Source of the DNA: Hofstenia miamia
Taxonomy: Eukaryota > Xenacoelomorpha > Acoela
Length of the DNA: 64,000 nt
Direction of reading: 5' to 3'
Assembly: GCA_004352715.1 (NCBI GenBank)
Contig: SCFE01000082.1
Location: 1,416,299 to 1,480,298, forward strand
Shown: piece after piece, positions 1-11,907 of the stretch
Layout of the letters: each line of letters opens with the position of its first letter
How positions within the stretch are numbered: the stretch's first letter is position 1
Made by a program: the position numbers and the translations under genes
Notes under the pieces: generated by a model
The model's database searches: none
What the model saw: only the letters and a program-made list of their open reading frames with translations
Told to the model about the DNA's origin: nothing

Positions 1-1352
1 TCTTGGCAAAAAGCGCACGCACTTTGTGATGAGGACATTTTTTACTTTTCTTTTGGTAGGGGCATAAACTAGAAAACAGATAGTTTGATATTTTTAATTT
101 TTTGGAGTCAGCATTGCAAAGTACTTTCATACAATTTTAATTATGTTCGAAGAGAAAATTTTTATATCATTGATATTTGTTTAAATACTCGTTTAAAAAT
201 CACCGATGCCTATAGACATTCGAACTTCTCTACTAATATATCACTACATATGTAATGCTTAACTATGTAAAAGTAATGCTTAATTGAAAAACATGGATTT
301 CAATAGCTACACTGTGCAATATGAACAAATAAGTTATGTATATATTGTTTATTTTCTTTTCTAATGATTGTGCGGTCTGCGTAATAAAGGCATAACCTTG
401 TTTCTAATGCATGAAAGAAAAAAGTTATGCTGATTTTTGGCTCTCTGTTTTGGAGGCGTACGTGCTCCCGCCTGTTGGAAACAGTCAGTGTTATTAAAAT
501 CCAACTTATATTTTGTCCTTTTATAGTCGAAACGATTTTCTGTGTAAATTTTTAGTTAAATGTTTATTTTTCAATCGTTCAATGTTAGCATCGAATTAAT
601 TTATTCAAACAAGCCTTTTAAAATAGTATTCCAAAACATTCTTCAAAATAGTCTGTAGCAGTAAATTCACTCGATTTTCTACAAGTTTAATAAATATTGT
701 GCCAATATAATTTTAAATCATATATAGCACGATTCAATCTATGTTGAGTATGTATGTGGTTTCAGAAATAATTTGGCATTACGTATTATTAATGAACTTT
801 TTAAATGAAAGCGATTTCCAGTTATGAAGGACCATAATCGGTAATACAACTGGAATAGTTGAATTCACTGGTTGCAAATGCATAAGTAAAAACGATAATT
901 CAAATTCCGTCAAAGCAAAATCGTTTTGTAAGTGCATGATTTTACAAATGTATGGTTATGCCGAACTCAATGCAAAGTTTGCCGTAAAAGCAGGTAGTAA
1001 AAAAGTCTATAAATTCGGATTTTGACTAAAAGTTGAAAATTAAAAAACGTTTTTAGTTATAAAATAATGTTAAATTTTTTACATATTTGAAAAACTGTTC
1101 CAAATTTAAGTTAGCCAAGTGCACATTTTGTTCGGATACCTTTATGTTTAAATTTGAAAAGGAACATGAAACCGAATTTGGTGGATTCTAAAAGTGATTG
1201 TTAGTATAAACGATTTAAATAATCTAATAAATCAATTAAAATTTGTTTTTAATAAATACAGAAAAAATATTAATAGTAAAAAACCAAATGGGAAAGTAAC
1301 TAAAATATATATTATCTATCCTAAAAATGTCTACAAAAATTGAAAATAAAGT
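1..1352. other. Non-coding flank, no gene seen
   Basis: AT-rich sequence with stops in all frames and no recognisable protein segment. It includes the 3' flank of the minus-strand H1 gene. I see no canonical 16-nt histone stem-loop downstream of that gene's stop codon. Confidence 0.5.
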
Positions 1353-1835
1353 CTATTTCTTTGCTGGCTTCTTGGCTGCGGATTTCTTTGTGACAGCTTT
1401 TTTGGCAGCGCTCTTCTTAACGGCTGGCTTCTTTGAGGCGGGTTTCTTGGCTGTAGTCTTCTTTTTTGGAGTAGCTGATTTGGCTTTAGGTTTCTTGGGA
1501 GTAGACTTTGCGCCAGACTTCTTAGCTGCTGGTTTTTTCGAAACGGGCTTCTTTGTCTTGGGCTTTTTGGCAGATAATTTGAACGATCCCTTGTTTGCAA
1601 CAAGAGCACCGGTAGCAACCATTCTTTTGAAGTTGAAGCGCATGCGGGCATTATGAGCTGCGTCAGTTGCAACAATAGTATTGTTTGCACGGATATACTT
1701 CGAAATTGCTTGTCGGGAAGAACCTTTCTTGTCACCTAAAGCAGTGATTGCTTTAGCGATCATTTGACTGTAAGGAGCATGAGTTGAGGGCTTCTTGGCT
1801 TTGGTGGCTTTTTTGGCGGGAGTTGAACTAGACAT
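1353..1835 (-). CDS. Linker histone H1, copy 1
   Basis: A 160-residue intronless ORF. The N-terminal arm (about 1-17) is Ala/Lys-rich. A winged-helix GH1 domain (about 18-92) follows, with the typical run HAPYSQMIAKAI then SSRQAISKYI and a C-terminal FKLS strand. The tail (about 93-160) is almost pure Lys/Ala/Pro/Ser/Thr. By family, H1 binds nucleosomal linker DNA at the dyad and compacts chromatin; the basic tail is the DNA-neutralising part. The first ~107 residues are identical to the copy at 22639-23145; the tails differ in repeat units and length (160 against 168 residues). The start is the first ATG, followed by SSSTPAKKA, about 75 bp downstream of a TATA box. The family call is firm. 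Whether the gene is replication-dependent or polyadenylated is open, because no stem-loop follows it. Confidence 0.95.
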   Translation of the reverse strand: MSSSTPAKKATKAKKPSTHAPYSQMIAKAITALGDKKGSSRQAISKYIRANNTIVATDAAHNARMRFNFKRMVATGALVANKGSFKLSAKKPKTKKPVSKKPAAKKSGAKSTPKKPKAKSATPKKKTTAKKPASKKPAVKKSAAKKAVTKKSAAKKPAKK

Positions 1836-1950
1836 GATGAGCTGTAATAACTGTACGTAAAGACGTTGAATGTAATCGAAAATAATAGAGCTTTATCCGC
1901 GCAAGTGTATATATTGTTCCGCATCAACCTAAACGAAAACGGTGGGTGAA
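1836..1950 (-). promoter_or_regulatory. H1 copy 1 core promoter with TATA box
   Basis: TATATAT lies at 1908-1914 on the minus strand, about 75 bp upstream of the ATG. A GC-containing block just upstream (minus-strand text ACCCACCGTTTTCGTTTAGG) is the same in the second H1 gene. Conservation between the two copies includes the TATA box, the presumed 5' UTR and this upstream motif. Confidence 0.6.
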
Positions 1951-2337
1951 ATTAAATAATGCAATTATCAGTAATAAATTTGTGCGTCTATCCAATTTTC
2001 CGGGGTTAATTACTCCATAAATATATGCTTGATTTTAAATCAAAATGCATCAGTATATGTAATTATTAATGAATTTTTTAGATATCAAAATTTTACTTGC
2101 TTATATAAAATATAAAGCAGTGTAATTTTGTAAGTCTCTCAATTTTCTGAAAAATATTTTATTATTTTGGTGCATTTTTAATTAATTTTGGGTTATGAAA
2201 ATAACAAACTCTTTTTTGAATTTAAGAATGTTAAATAGGGGTCTTATGCTACTGTCTAAAATAAATTCTTTCACTGTATGTATGACACTGCTCAAGAAAT
2301 TAGGAGTTGAAACCATGATAGAAGCACAATTAAAGCG
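1836..2337 (-). repeat. Left arm of inverted H1 duplication, upstream block
   Basis: About 500 bp upstream of H1 copy 1 is nearly identical, in inverted orientation, to 22141-22638 upstream of H1 copy 2. Similarity breaks off near 2337 and 22141. With the shared coding part, the paralogous block is roughly 1 kb per arm. Confidence 0.85.
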
Positions 2338-5300
2338 TAATATCATTTCCCTTACATAATCGAGTTTGTACATTAGACAAGAATATGTAGCCTAAAATAT
2401 ATTTCTAATATTGTGAACTTTTTGTTTTTATTTTGCTCAGACCAGAGTGCATATTCTTACAATTATAAAAAATAGATAACAATAAATTATGAATCATTGC
2501 GAATGTGTGACGGTTTTTCAATTCTTACGCAATAACGCTTTTCTTAGAGGTGAAAGTCGTGGCCTTGCAATAATATATTGTTAATCAAAGCCTTGCAATA
2601 AAGTTTGGTAATACAATATATTGCAATAAAATAATCTTGGAGACAAATCTGCTTACAATCAGATTTGGCTGTTTTAAACAGAACCTGTTTAAAACATGTT
2701 TTAAACCCTGTTTAAAACAACTGTTTTTTTTCAAATTTATATAGGAAAGTTTGGAAAATGACTTTTGCGATTCGTCCATATTCTTACTTTTATAACCGAT
2801 GTTCTACCGCAAAAATAGCAAAACTTGTGTTTTGTTTACTTGTGTGAAACGGAAAATAAATGTTGATAAGTTTATCATAATTCGATCAATGTTTGCTTTT
2901 ATGTGTTTTAGCAAAATTTTCGTACCCTGAGCTGGGTCTGTCTAAAAGCAAAAAAACATTGTTTCAAACGTTTAAGACGTTTTTTGTAAAATATACACTC
3001 GTTTGCCAACCCTGCTCACAATATTATTCCAATAGTATTTGAAGATGTGTATGAACATTTTAAGTAAACGGATTATTTGTTTGACGATAATAAAGATTTA
3101 AAAATTTTGTGCGCGAAAGGATGATAAGGTTTTACAATATGAACTCAATAAACCACACAAGGTATTTCCATCTAATACAACAAAAATACCGTTAGGTAGA
3201 AAATAATGTTTTCTGTATTAATATTCATTCAATGAAGAAAGAAAAATAACAAAAAATGTATGTCAACCTGACCAGTATTGCGTTCTGAGTTGTATGACCA
3301 ACTCGAATTATTAATTTGCATTGAAAAGTCGGTTGACAATTATTCTGCTACCTTGATGCCATAAGCACGCGCTTATTTAGCGTAATGGTTAATCCAGGAT
3401 GTTAGAATTGATTATTTTCTAAACTCCTATTTTCACTGTTATAGATTTGGATTTTAATGCAAAAGTTCAATTATTAATAAACATATTTAAGTAATTATTT
3501 ACTTTTCTAATGTTTGTGAAGAAAAAGAAGTCTGAATGTAATTTTTGTTTGAAAAAAATAAATTCTTCTTACATCAAGGATATGAGAAGGATTATTTGAT
3601 ATTGCAGGTTTTTCCATTTTCAGATTTTTGCAATAGACATTAAAAGTACGCCAATTTTCTATGTTGCAAACGTGCAATGTGGAATATGTACAGTACCGCA
3701 AATCTTCGATCTGATTATTTTTCAATAATTTAAATGTTCAAATTCAATTTCAATTAAATTCATTAAGTATTTTGGGGCTATTACAAAATACATTGACACA
3801 GTGGCCGATTTGTATAGTTATGCTTTCAAAACCGAAATTACTTGAAAATACTGTCCAATCTCTGTATTTTCAATCCTTCATAATGATGTTATGACAAATT
3901 GTTTCGTGGATAATTTTCAATACTTAGTGAAATTTACGTTTAGGTTAGGTTGGATCGACTCATATTCTTAAGGAATGCTAGTGGTGGGGTTGGGTAATGC
4001 AATTGTTAGTTCCAAAATATTTGTTGGGATCGTCATGAATTTTAATTACTAATTTCTCAAAAAATAAAATGCCTTAATGTAAACTACTTGACAACCTATT
4101 TTATTGCCACTTCAATATTTCAGGTGATGCTGACAGTATCAAAAATATTGACTTTGAGAATTTTAACTTCTTGTTTCTTTAGGAAGCTTTAAAATTACTA
4201 TGATTGTATTTGGCTAGGATGAGTTGCAAAGGATTTCGGAAACTTCTGTTTGGATTTGGATTGGGTTGGCCTTTTTTGCGAAATTTGTTTGGGTTGAGTT
4301 GGATTGGTACATTAGCAAAACATGTGCTTCAATTTTTACTAATCAATGTTTTCTTTCTTATATATTGATTTGCATTAATAATCAAGTTGTTATAAATTAT
4401 GTTCAAGAGCGCTTGAAAAAATTTTGAAAAATGACGAAAAAATTATGCAATTTTGATAATGTATCAAAAGACGAGCAACAATGTAGATTAGAAATGCATA
4501 GCGCGACCGTATTGATTTCATTCGACTCGGCATCTTTATCTCGTAAAAGCGTTATATTTTGATGCAGAATATCAGGCAACACGACTTGCAACAGTTAGTA
4601 CCATAAACTTAGTTAAAAAGTGATTTGATATTTGGTCTACAGATCGAGTATATATATATATATATCATCTGAAAAATAAATGACAACAAAGCTAAGGCCT
4701 ACTATGAGTGACATTGATCCTATTAACAATCCTTATTCTCAGCCTACAAAGGAGAAACGTTTGCACTTGAAGGGCTTTTAAAGTTATGTACGAAATTGGT
4801 GTTCGTATAGTTAAAAAGCTCAATATACAGTTTATATTATCAATTGATTTGTAAAAACACATGCAATATTTTTTTGGAGTTGTAATTTCATTTTTAGTTC
4901 AACTCTTGAAAAACTAAAGGTTTTCGGGGAAGTTTCCTTGAACTACAAAAAATGAAAGGTTTCAAGGGTTTCATACAAAAACTCAACTGATAATGGTATA
5001 GCCATAATGAATGGCAATTGGTTATAACCCTAATGTGTATGTTCTCTTGAACGATGTTGAAGATTGCTTTGCTGTCATTTAATTGTCTAATTTGAACATA
5101 TCTATAAACGGTAGGCCTCCAATGTATATAGTCGAAAACAATATAGATATTGGAATGCTGGAATATAAGAGCAACAAGGCATTGAGAAAAAAGTCAGTTA
5201 GTACTTCACTATCAACAACAATAGTATAAAAGAGTCATGTACCTCTACTTAATTCAGCAACCTAGCTATCAAAGCAAGATCTATTAAGAAAGCAGAAATT

Positions 5301-7500
5301 TCTCTCCCGCAAAACCCAAAAAGGAAGAAACAAGGAGCTTCTGAGTACGTCAAAAATACAGTATACAGTGCCGCCGGAAGCGATTCGACATTGAAGTGCA
5401 GAGGGGACTTCGTCACTTTAGTTATTAATACTAGGACCTAAAATCGAAATTGGTGTCGACTAATTTTTCAAGAATTTCAAATAATATTCTTGAATATGTC
5501 CTTAGACTTAAGCTCTCAAAACAATTTATTTCTTTTTTTGCATGGGCGAACAATAAATAGTTGCATGCAACATCATAGCTAACATTTTGGAGCATGTTTA
5601 TAGTTGATTTCTACCTAAGGTGTAGATAATATTGATCTCGACTCTTTTCACAGTGAAAAACCTTTTGGTGACATTTCATTTAGTTAGTTCTCAGTTTTAG
5701 AAAGAAATTGTGCGTAGTTTCTTTACTGCTGAGTACTTGAAAAATCCCGAATGTCTTTGTTCTAGAAAGTTTAATTTTAAATGAACTATTATAATTATGT
5801 GCTTAAACATAAAGCATCCTTCCGAAATATGTATCACGCAATACATCTTGACATATGCAGAAGTAGAGTGAAAGTAAAAAGTTCAAATTACAAAAAGAAG
5901 TACTATTTAATACGTTCTTGCTTAAATGCATTCAAGTTCAATTGATATTATTAAAAATTAGTTTGACGCGCTTGATTTTTCACATTGTGACGCCATCATT
6001 AACGTAATGACTGTCTGAAAATTTCTAAAACACTTTGTCAATGATATTTTGTTGATTTTATCTCTAAGTGCTGGAAATAATGTCAAAATAATATTTTGCC
6101 GTAGGGTATTTTGAGTGCAAAATTTCATCGTTTTTGAGAGATCTAAACTTCAACTGATTTGAAAAAATTTTTGCACAATGATTCTTGGGCAAAACTGCAC
6201 CACATCAGGTTGTTCAAATGCAACTTTTCAAACATGACCAATATATGGACAACCCTAGTGTCTATCTAAGGATAGAATGTTACTATAGTGAAATGAATCG
6301 GAATATGCAAAGGTTGGCGTCAATGCACGAACAAATCTTAAATTTATGATAATTTTGGGTAATTACTAAAGCATGACAGATCATATTTTTTCTTACAGCC
6401 TTTCCAATAATCCATCTTTGATTAGGCTTTGTATTTTATGCCAAGTGGATGTAAATGTTTCGTATAAATGTTTCCTTTTTATGCACTAACTTTAATTTTT
6501 AGGAGAGCATTCTTGTGAATCAGGGTTATTGCCACTTGGCCACTTTTAAATAACCAGGCAACACCCTCGATTATAAACGTTAGTGAAATGTAACCAAGGT
6601 CTGGAAGTTAGCATTCTATGTTAAAATATTGCGTGTACATCACAGTATTTGTAAACGTCAATATCTTTCATGTCTTACATGCTTACAAAGTGAGTTTATA
6701 AATGAGTTAATTTAACTACAAGATTTTGTTTCATGGTTACCATTGGTCACATTTTATCCACCTTTTTAATAAAATTACTTAGTCATTTGGTCACTTTTTC
6801 TTGATAGAATTAAATTTGTTTAATTGCTAATCTAAATCTAGCATTAATTAATGGAAAATGGCAATTAGATTCTCGTAATGAAGGATAAGAAAGGAATGTA
6901 ATTATATTTTGAACGAAAACATTTAGAAATTGAAAGGCAATCATAGTTTCCTTACTTTAAATACAGGGCTTCCATCTCTCAACCACCTCATTTCATTTTC
7001 GTTTAACTGATCCATTTGAATTTCTTTATTTCTTTAAAACAGGATGTTCTGTATCCAAATTTGCTTATTAGTTATTTATTTCTTGGATGAATTGGCAAAT
7101 TCTGTTGTGAATAGCGGTTACAAAAATTATTTGAATTGCATAGAAAAGATTTTGAAAAATATTCGAAAAATGAGGAGGGGGCACTATCTCCTGTATGACT
7201 CCCCCTAATGCCGCTTCTGGTTGCCGGAATTATTGTGGAAGCGGAAATTCAATTTTCATCCTTTCACTATTTACCAGGAAATGGTAAAACATGATTTCAC
7301 AGAAAAAAATCACACAAATGGAATTTTCTACATTAATATCGAAAAACTAATTTATTTTCTCAATTGACCTCATCGTTCAATGAATAAGTTTCATTAAACT
7401 TTCTGTCCCCGCACGTGTTTGTTTATGTGAAGAAGTTTGACAGTATTGCCGTAAATTAGTTTAAATTAATGGTAGGGTAGTGTTTGTAGGGCAATTTTAC
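2338..7500. other. Intergenic stretch without recognised gene
   Basis: About 5 kb of AT-rich DNA. Only short chance ORFs occur. There is a TA microsatellite near 4641-4665. Short GC-rich islands near 5370-5410 and 7195-7230 could be edges of an old transposon, but I could not pair them convincingly. Confidence 0.4.
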
Positions 7501-7519
7501 TACCGCTACCCACCCTTCT

Positions 7520-7566
7520 TATAAAAACGCATAACGTATCCAGCCATAACTGCCAACATGGTACGT
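7520..7566 (+). promoter_or_regulatory. Possible core promoter with minimal first coding exon
   Basis: TATAAAA at 7520-7526 is followed 32 bp later by ATG at 7558-7560, which is immediately joined to GTACGT, a good splice donor. A first coding exon of only the ATG codon is known from many small housekeeping genes. I did not find the second exon downstream, so this may be chance. Confidence 0.2.
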
Positions 7567-7925
7567 ACACCTTCCCTGTACCCAAACATTACCATTATTT
7601 ATTATAAATTTAAACCCTGTTACATAGGACAAAATTTCTATTAATTCAACTTTCAATTATTATTTTCACACGAGGTTTAAAGAAATAAAACATTACATTT
7701 GCAACTATTTAATTAATACATTTAAAAATAAAATAGAATTTTAACATTTAATTAGACTATGTTTGTCTATGTATCTACCATTTTGTCAGTTTTCCTCTGT
7801 TGAAAAAGCCCATTTTAATACACATGCGTAATCGCTTTAGGACAAATTTCTATTGTAGTGAAACAAAAATGGTTAATTTTCAAACGTAGTATTTTTGCAT
7901 TTTCCCGTTATTTGTATTTTTTTAC

Positions 7926-7984
7926 CTGCAACGGTATAGCGTGTATCTGTGCCCATCCTACCCGAGGAAACCAACGTCAGGGAT
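7926..7984 (-). CDS. Candidate orphan exon, unknown
   Basis: A 59-nt GC-richer island on the minus strand lies between a plausible acceptor (CGCAG) and a plausible donor (GTAAAAAAA). Only one frame is open (…LTLVSSGRMGTDTRYTVA). I do not recognise it, and no neighbouring exon was found. A transposon fragment is equally possible. Confidence 0.15.
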
Positions 7985-8015
7985 CTGCGGGATCGTTTAG
8001 ACCCATGCAGTGTTG

Positions 8016-8031
8016 TTCGATTTAAATCGAA
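8016..8031. repeat. Perfect 16-bp palindrome
   Basis: TTCGATTTAAATCGAA is fully self-complementary and sits next to the GC-richer island at 7926-7984. It could be a protein-binding site or a chance AT-rich palindrome. Confidence 0.4.
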
Positions 8032-9168
8032 TTTATATCAAAGCTCATTATTATTGATTTACATCAAGTACACTAAAAGAGATACAAATAGTGTATTTTA
8101 ATTGTTTTGAAGTCATTGCCGTGATATTGGAAAGCTCTGAAATGTTGTTTTGTATTTCTTTTATTTTCAGTTGAGTTAAAATTGCCAATTTTAATCGTAT
8201 TAAATTATTTTATTTAAAAAATAGTATTAAAAGGATTTCCAATGTTTACTACCTTAGAAGATTGCCTGGTAAAGTGAAATTTAGATTAAAAATCATGATT
8301 TTTTAATTTAAACCAGATATTTTCCTAACATTGAACCCATGGGATGAAAAATCAAAAAACTGGGACCACGAATTTTAGAATATTACACAATTTTTGGTCA
8401 AAATAGAAAATTTCATGGGAGTGTGCCCAAAAATATCTTGTCCTTACAGAATCCTAATAGTCGTTTAATATTGTATTAATGATGCAATGCAACTGTTGTG
8501 ATGTTTATCCTTAAATATACGCTAACGACGCCATTGAAAGTAGTTGGATATACTTATAAATTAGTAAAAATCTTTAGTGCTATGAATGACTATATAAAGT
8601 TCGTGAATAGTTTGTCTGCCAATGTATGATTTTTCCAACAGTATTTTAGTTGTGATTTACGTATATTTGACCATAAAGTGGAAAAGGCATCTTTTTAGTC
8701 TTTGAATTTTATCAAATGTTATTATACAGTACATACTAATTTGGGCATTATTGAAGAAGCACGGACCCTGAAAAAATAAAAAATAAAATTGTTTTCTTGT
8801 TCAGTTTTTTACGCTGATTTCAAATATATAATTTGTTTTGTGACTTTTTGCTTATTTACAAAAATAATAATTTAAATTATTTCATCATCTCCATAGCAAC
8901 TTGTGACGAAATAATTTAAATGGCGGCACATTTAATAAGATATCTCGCATAAATCTAGCATAATTGTTTAATTTTTCATTTCCAAAGCTTTCGATTTAAG
9001 GAACAAATCTTTACCTGAAGTGTTGTTCATTCTCCAATGCACTCCTAAATTTAATAATAATATTATAATCTAATATGCACGACATGAATAAAACGAATTG
9101 AAGATACGAAAGCATCCTTTGAATGCTAAAAGAAAAACTTATAAGTTTCTCCTAAAACATTAAAAGGT

Positions 9169-9214
9169 AGTCCTGAAAAGGACTGATAATTTAAAAATAG
9201 CCCTGAAAAGGGCT
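9169..9214 (-). terminator. Tandem histone-like 3' stem-loops, Merlin A
   Basis: On the minus strand, just after the transposase stop, are two 16-nt hairpins: 9199-9214 (AGCCCTTTTCAGGGCT) and 9169-9184 (AGTCCTTTTCAGGACT). Each has a 6-bp stem and a TTTC loop, the geometry of the metazoan histone mRNA stem-loop. The first base pair is A-U rather than G-C, and the usual flanks are absent. The same pair occurs in copy B. Confidence 0.5.
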
Positions 9215-9234
9215 GATTAAGCAGGACATTAGCC

Positions 9235-9798
9235 TTACACAGGGTAGCAAACGGCTACATGTTCAAGAAAATTGTGGAAAGCGTTCTCACGACCAAATCG
9301 TTCTCTCCACATGTACTCATCAAGATGAGCAGGCAACATGTGGTCAAGCGTTCCAGACATAGCCTTGAACTTTCGCTTTGCTGAAGACCACTTTGCTTCC
9401 ACATTGTTTGTGTGAACACGTGTTACCGGATCCACAAAGTTTTGCTGATGGATCACAACTCTATGAATATAGTGATGGGGTCCAACACCTTCATGCAGAG
9501 CGTCATAGCTTCGAAAACCATCACTGTGTATGGTGGTGCCATATTCAATTCTGTCGTAAATAATCGGCAGAAGGGTAGCAGCAGTACGATCGGGAACAAA
9601 AACAAAAAAGCCAATTTCCCTATCCACATCGTACATCGCAAAAACCCAACGTGGTGGAATATTTCGGCAACGGTTGTACTTTCTTCGTCGAAAAACACTC
9701 TCGTCAATCTGCACAATGCTGTCGAATCCACCGAGCTTAGGTCTGCACAAAGTGGGATTAAGGAGTATTTGCGAACAAATATATTGAATGCCTTTCAT
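9235..9798 (-). CDS. Merlin transposase, N-terminally truncated (187 aa)
   Basis: Residues 8-187 match 124-303 of the full transposase at 23678-24589 and keep all three presumed catalytic acids: D32 (QIDE), D93 (IHSDG) and E134 (NNVEAKW). The zinc ribbon and helix-turn-helix-like region (residues 1-123 of the full protein) are gone. The deletion places an ATG of the former 5' leader in frame, giving a new start MKGIQYI. The product would be a catalytic domain without its DNA-binding part, so it is probably inactive alone. Whether it is expressed or interferes with the full protein is unknown. The two terminal hairpins follow the stop. Confidence 0.7.
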   Translation of the reverse strand: MKGIQYICSQILLNPTLCRPKLGGFDSIVQIDESVFRRRKYNRCRNIPPRWVFAMYDVDREIGFFVFVPDRTAATLLPIIYDRIEYGTTIHSDGFRSYDALHEGVGPHHYIHRVVIHQQNFVDPVTRVHTNNVEAKWSSAKRKFKAMSGTLDHMLPAHLDEYMWRERFGRENAFHNFLEHVAVCYPV

Positions 9799-10015
9799 GG
9801 AAATGTGCCGCCATTTAAATTATTTCGTCATAAGGTGCTATAGAGATAATGAAATAATTTAAATTATTATTTTTGTAAATAAGCAAAAAGTCACAAAACA
9901 AATTATATATTTGAAATCAGCGTAAAAAACTAAACAAGAAAACAATTTTATTTTTTATTTTTTCAGGGTCCGTGCTTCTTCCATATCGCCTAATTCAGAA
10001 TATGTAGTAACATCA

Positions 10016-10019
<4 letters not shown>

Positions 10020-10051
<32 letters not shown>
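10020..10051. repeat. TA microsatellite at assembly join
   Basis: A pure (TA)n run directly before a single N at 10057. The sequence after the N repeats Merlin sequence already present at 9689-9781. Confidence 0.8.
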
Positions 10052-10055
<4 letters not shown>

Positions 10056-10057
10056 CN

Positions 10058-10571
10058 ACGAAAAACACTCTCGTCAATCTGCACAATGCTGTCGAATCCA
10101 CCGAGCTTAGGTCTGCACAAAGTGGGATTAAGGAGTATTTGCGAACAAATATCTCTGCAAAAGAGAAACCAGTCTACTACAGACTTTGAACTAATACCCA
10201 ATAATGCCGCTGTATCTGTAACACTGGTTTTTAGCAAAAAGCAGAAACACAGAAAAACTAAGGTTCGCAAATCAAGATGTGCCTTAGAAAAAAACGACCC
10301 GCTCCGAATAGATTTCTTTCGGCGACATCTCTTGCACCTCCAAATGCACCCATCCCCAGATGAAGGATCTGAAATCCTAGTCATCGCAACATGGCACCGC
10401 CAACAACGAGCTCTACCCGCTAACAGGTTGTTATTGAAACAAAACTGTAAGGCTAAATCTCTACTACCAGCAAGTTCCATTAACTGAAAAAGTGTAATGC
10501 CCATCCAGTTATCCATAGTGTGTCCTAATAGTGTACAATCCTATTAAATTATCATACTTAGAATTTCATTA
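10058..10571 (-). pseudogene. Merlin transposase 5' fragment (contig end)
   Basis: On the minus strand this encodes residues 1 to ~153 of the Merlin transposase (start ATG at 10514-10516), with the zinc ribbon CWRC…CKRC intact, plus the 5' leader up to 10571. It is bounded by single N characters at 10057 and 10572. Its overlap with copy A shares a variant not found in copy B (AAAGTGGG instead of AAAGTTGG). It is probably the end of a contig from a fuller allele or another copy, not a separate truncated element. Confidence 0.7.
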
Positions 10572-10572
10572 N

Positions 10573-10824
10573 GACCCGCTCCGAATAGATTTCTTTCGGC
10601 GACATCTCTTGCATCTCCAAATGCACCCATCCCCAGATGAAGGATCTGAAATCCTAGTCATCGCAACATGGCACCGCCAACAACGAGCTCTACCCGCTAA
10701 AAGGTTGTTATTAAAACAAAACTGTAAGGCTAAGTCTCTACTACCAGCAAGTTCCATTAACTCAAAAAGTGTAATGCCTATCCAGTTATCCATAGTGTGT
10801 CCTAATAGTGTACAATCCTACTAA
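10573..10824 (-). pseudogene. Second Merlin transposase 5' fragment beside gap
   Basis: This encodes residues 1 to ~74 of the Merlin transposase (ATG at 10791-10793) and a short leader, then runs into a 1000-N gap. It repeats the content of 10058-10571 with a few differences, so it is a different copy or haplotype placed here by scaffolding. Confidence 0.7.
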
Positions 10825-11824
10825 NNNNNNNNNNNNNNNNNNNNNNNNNNNNNNNNNNNNNNNNNNNNNNNNNNNNNNNNNNNNNNNNNNNNNNNNNNNN
10901 NNNNNNNNNNNNNNNNNNNNNNNNNNNNNNNNNNNNNNNNNNNNNNNNNNNNNNNNNNNNNNNNNNNNNNNNNNNNNNNNNNNNNNNNNNNNNNNNNNNN
11001 NNNNNNNNNNNNNNNNNNNNNNNNNNNNNNNNNNNNNNNNNNNNNNNNNNNNNNNNNNNNNNNNNNNNNNNNNNNNNNNNNNNNNNNNNNNNNNNNNNNN
11101 NNNNNNNNNNNNNNNNNNNNNNNNNNNNNNNNNNNNNNNNNNNNNNNNNNNNNNNNNNNNNNNNNNNNNNNNNNNNNNNNNNNNNNNNNNNNNNNNNNNN
11201 NNNNNNNNNNNNNNNNNNNNNNNNNNNNNNNNNNNNNNNNNNNNNNNNNNNNNNNNNNNNNNNNNNNNNNNNNNNNNNNNNNNNNNNNNNNNNNNNNNNN
11301 NNNNNNNNNNNNNNNNNNNNNNNNNNNNNNNNNNNNNNNNNNNNNNNNNNNNNNNNNNNNNNNNNNNNNNNNNNNNNNNNNNNNNNNNNNNNNNNNNNNN
11401 NNNNNNNNNNNNNNNNNNNNNNNNNNNNNNNNNNNNNNNNNNNNNNNNNNNNNNNNNNNNNNNNNNNNNNNNNNNNNNNNNNNNNNNNNNNNNNNNNNNN
11501 NNNNNNNNNNNNNNNNNNNNNNNNNNNNNNNNNNNNNNNNNNNNNNNNNNNNNNNNNNNNNNNNNNNNNNNNNNNNNNNNNNNNNNNNNNNNNNNNNNNN
11601 NNNNNNNNNNNNNNNNNNNNNNNNNNNNNNNNNNNNNNNNNNNNNNNNNNNNNNNNNNNNNNNNNNNNNNNNNNNNNNNNNNNNNNNNNNNNNNNNNNNN
11701 NNNNNNNNNNNNNNNNNNNNNNNNNNNNNNNNNNNNNNNNNNNNNNNNNNNNNNNNNNNNNNNNNNNNNNNNNNNNNNNNNNNNNNNNNNNNNNNNNNNN
11801 NNNNNNNNNNNNNNNNNNNNNNNN
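10825..11824. other. Assembly gap, 1000 N
   Basis: Exactly 1000 N, the same length as the gaps at 25471 and 30868, so a placeholder. The left edge is Merlin sequence; the right edge leads into the CCAAT/CRE module. Confidence 0.99.
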
Positions 11825-11907
11825 GTAAAAAAATGTAATTATGTGGGAAAGTAAAAAAAATGCAAACTAAATTAGGTCACATAAATAACACAAAAACTAG
11901 TAAAAGT

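Larger units (their letters stand above)
8751..9985 (-). mobile_element. Merlin DNA transposon copy A, internally deleted
   Basis: Both ends carry long inverted repeats (about 8752-8936 and 9795-9979) starting GAAGCACGGACCCTG, the same as the ends of copy B at 23349-25024. Compared with copy B, about 0.45 kb is missing: the 5' leader is joined directly to codon ~124 of the transposase at 9779-9791, with a few bases of microhomology (ATAT). No matching 8-9 bp target duplication is visible at the ends, and the right flank resembles the left flank of copy B, so one end may be rearranged or misjoined. Confidence 0.85.

Noticed and set aside
1327-1656. 109-codon plus-strand ORF rich in Phe/Ala/Gly
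   Set aside because: It is the antisense reading of the Lys/Ala-rich H1 tail. The same happens at 22818-23138.
4224-4591. Short ORFs on both strands near 4.2-4.6 kb
   Set aside because: No coding-like composition, homology or splice context. Probably chance in AT-rich DNA.
5370-7230. Possible 1.85-kb hAT-like element between GC islands at 5370 and 7200
   Set aside because: The two islands share only short, imperfect inverted similarity, and no target duplication was found.
9378-9843. Plus-strand ORFs over Merlin A, and matching ORFs at 23914-24446
   Set aside because: Antisense or out-of-frame shadows of the transposase, which has zinc ribbon and DDE motifs in its own frame.
10808-11854. 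Long ORFs spanning runs of N (also at 25390-26673 and 30808-32015)
   Set aside because: Their length comes from undetermined bases. Only the retrotransposon frame on both sides of the third gap has real protein content.
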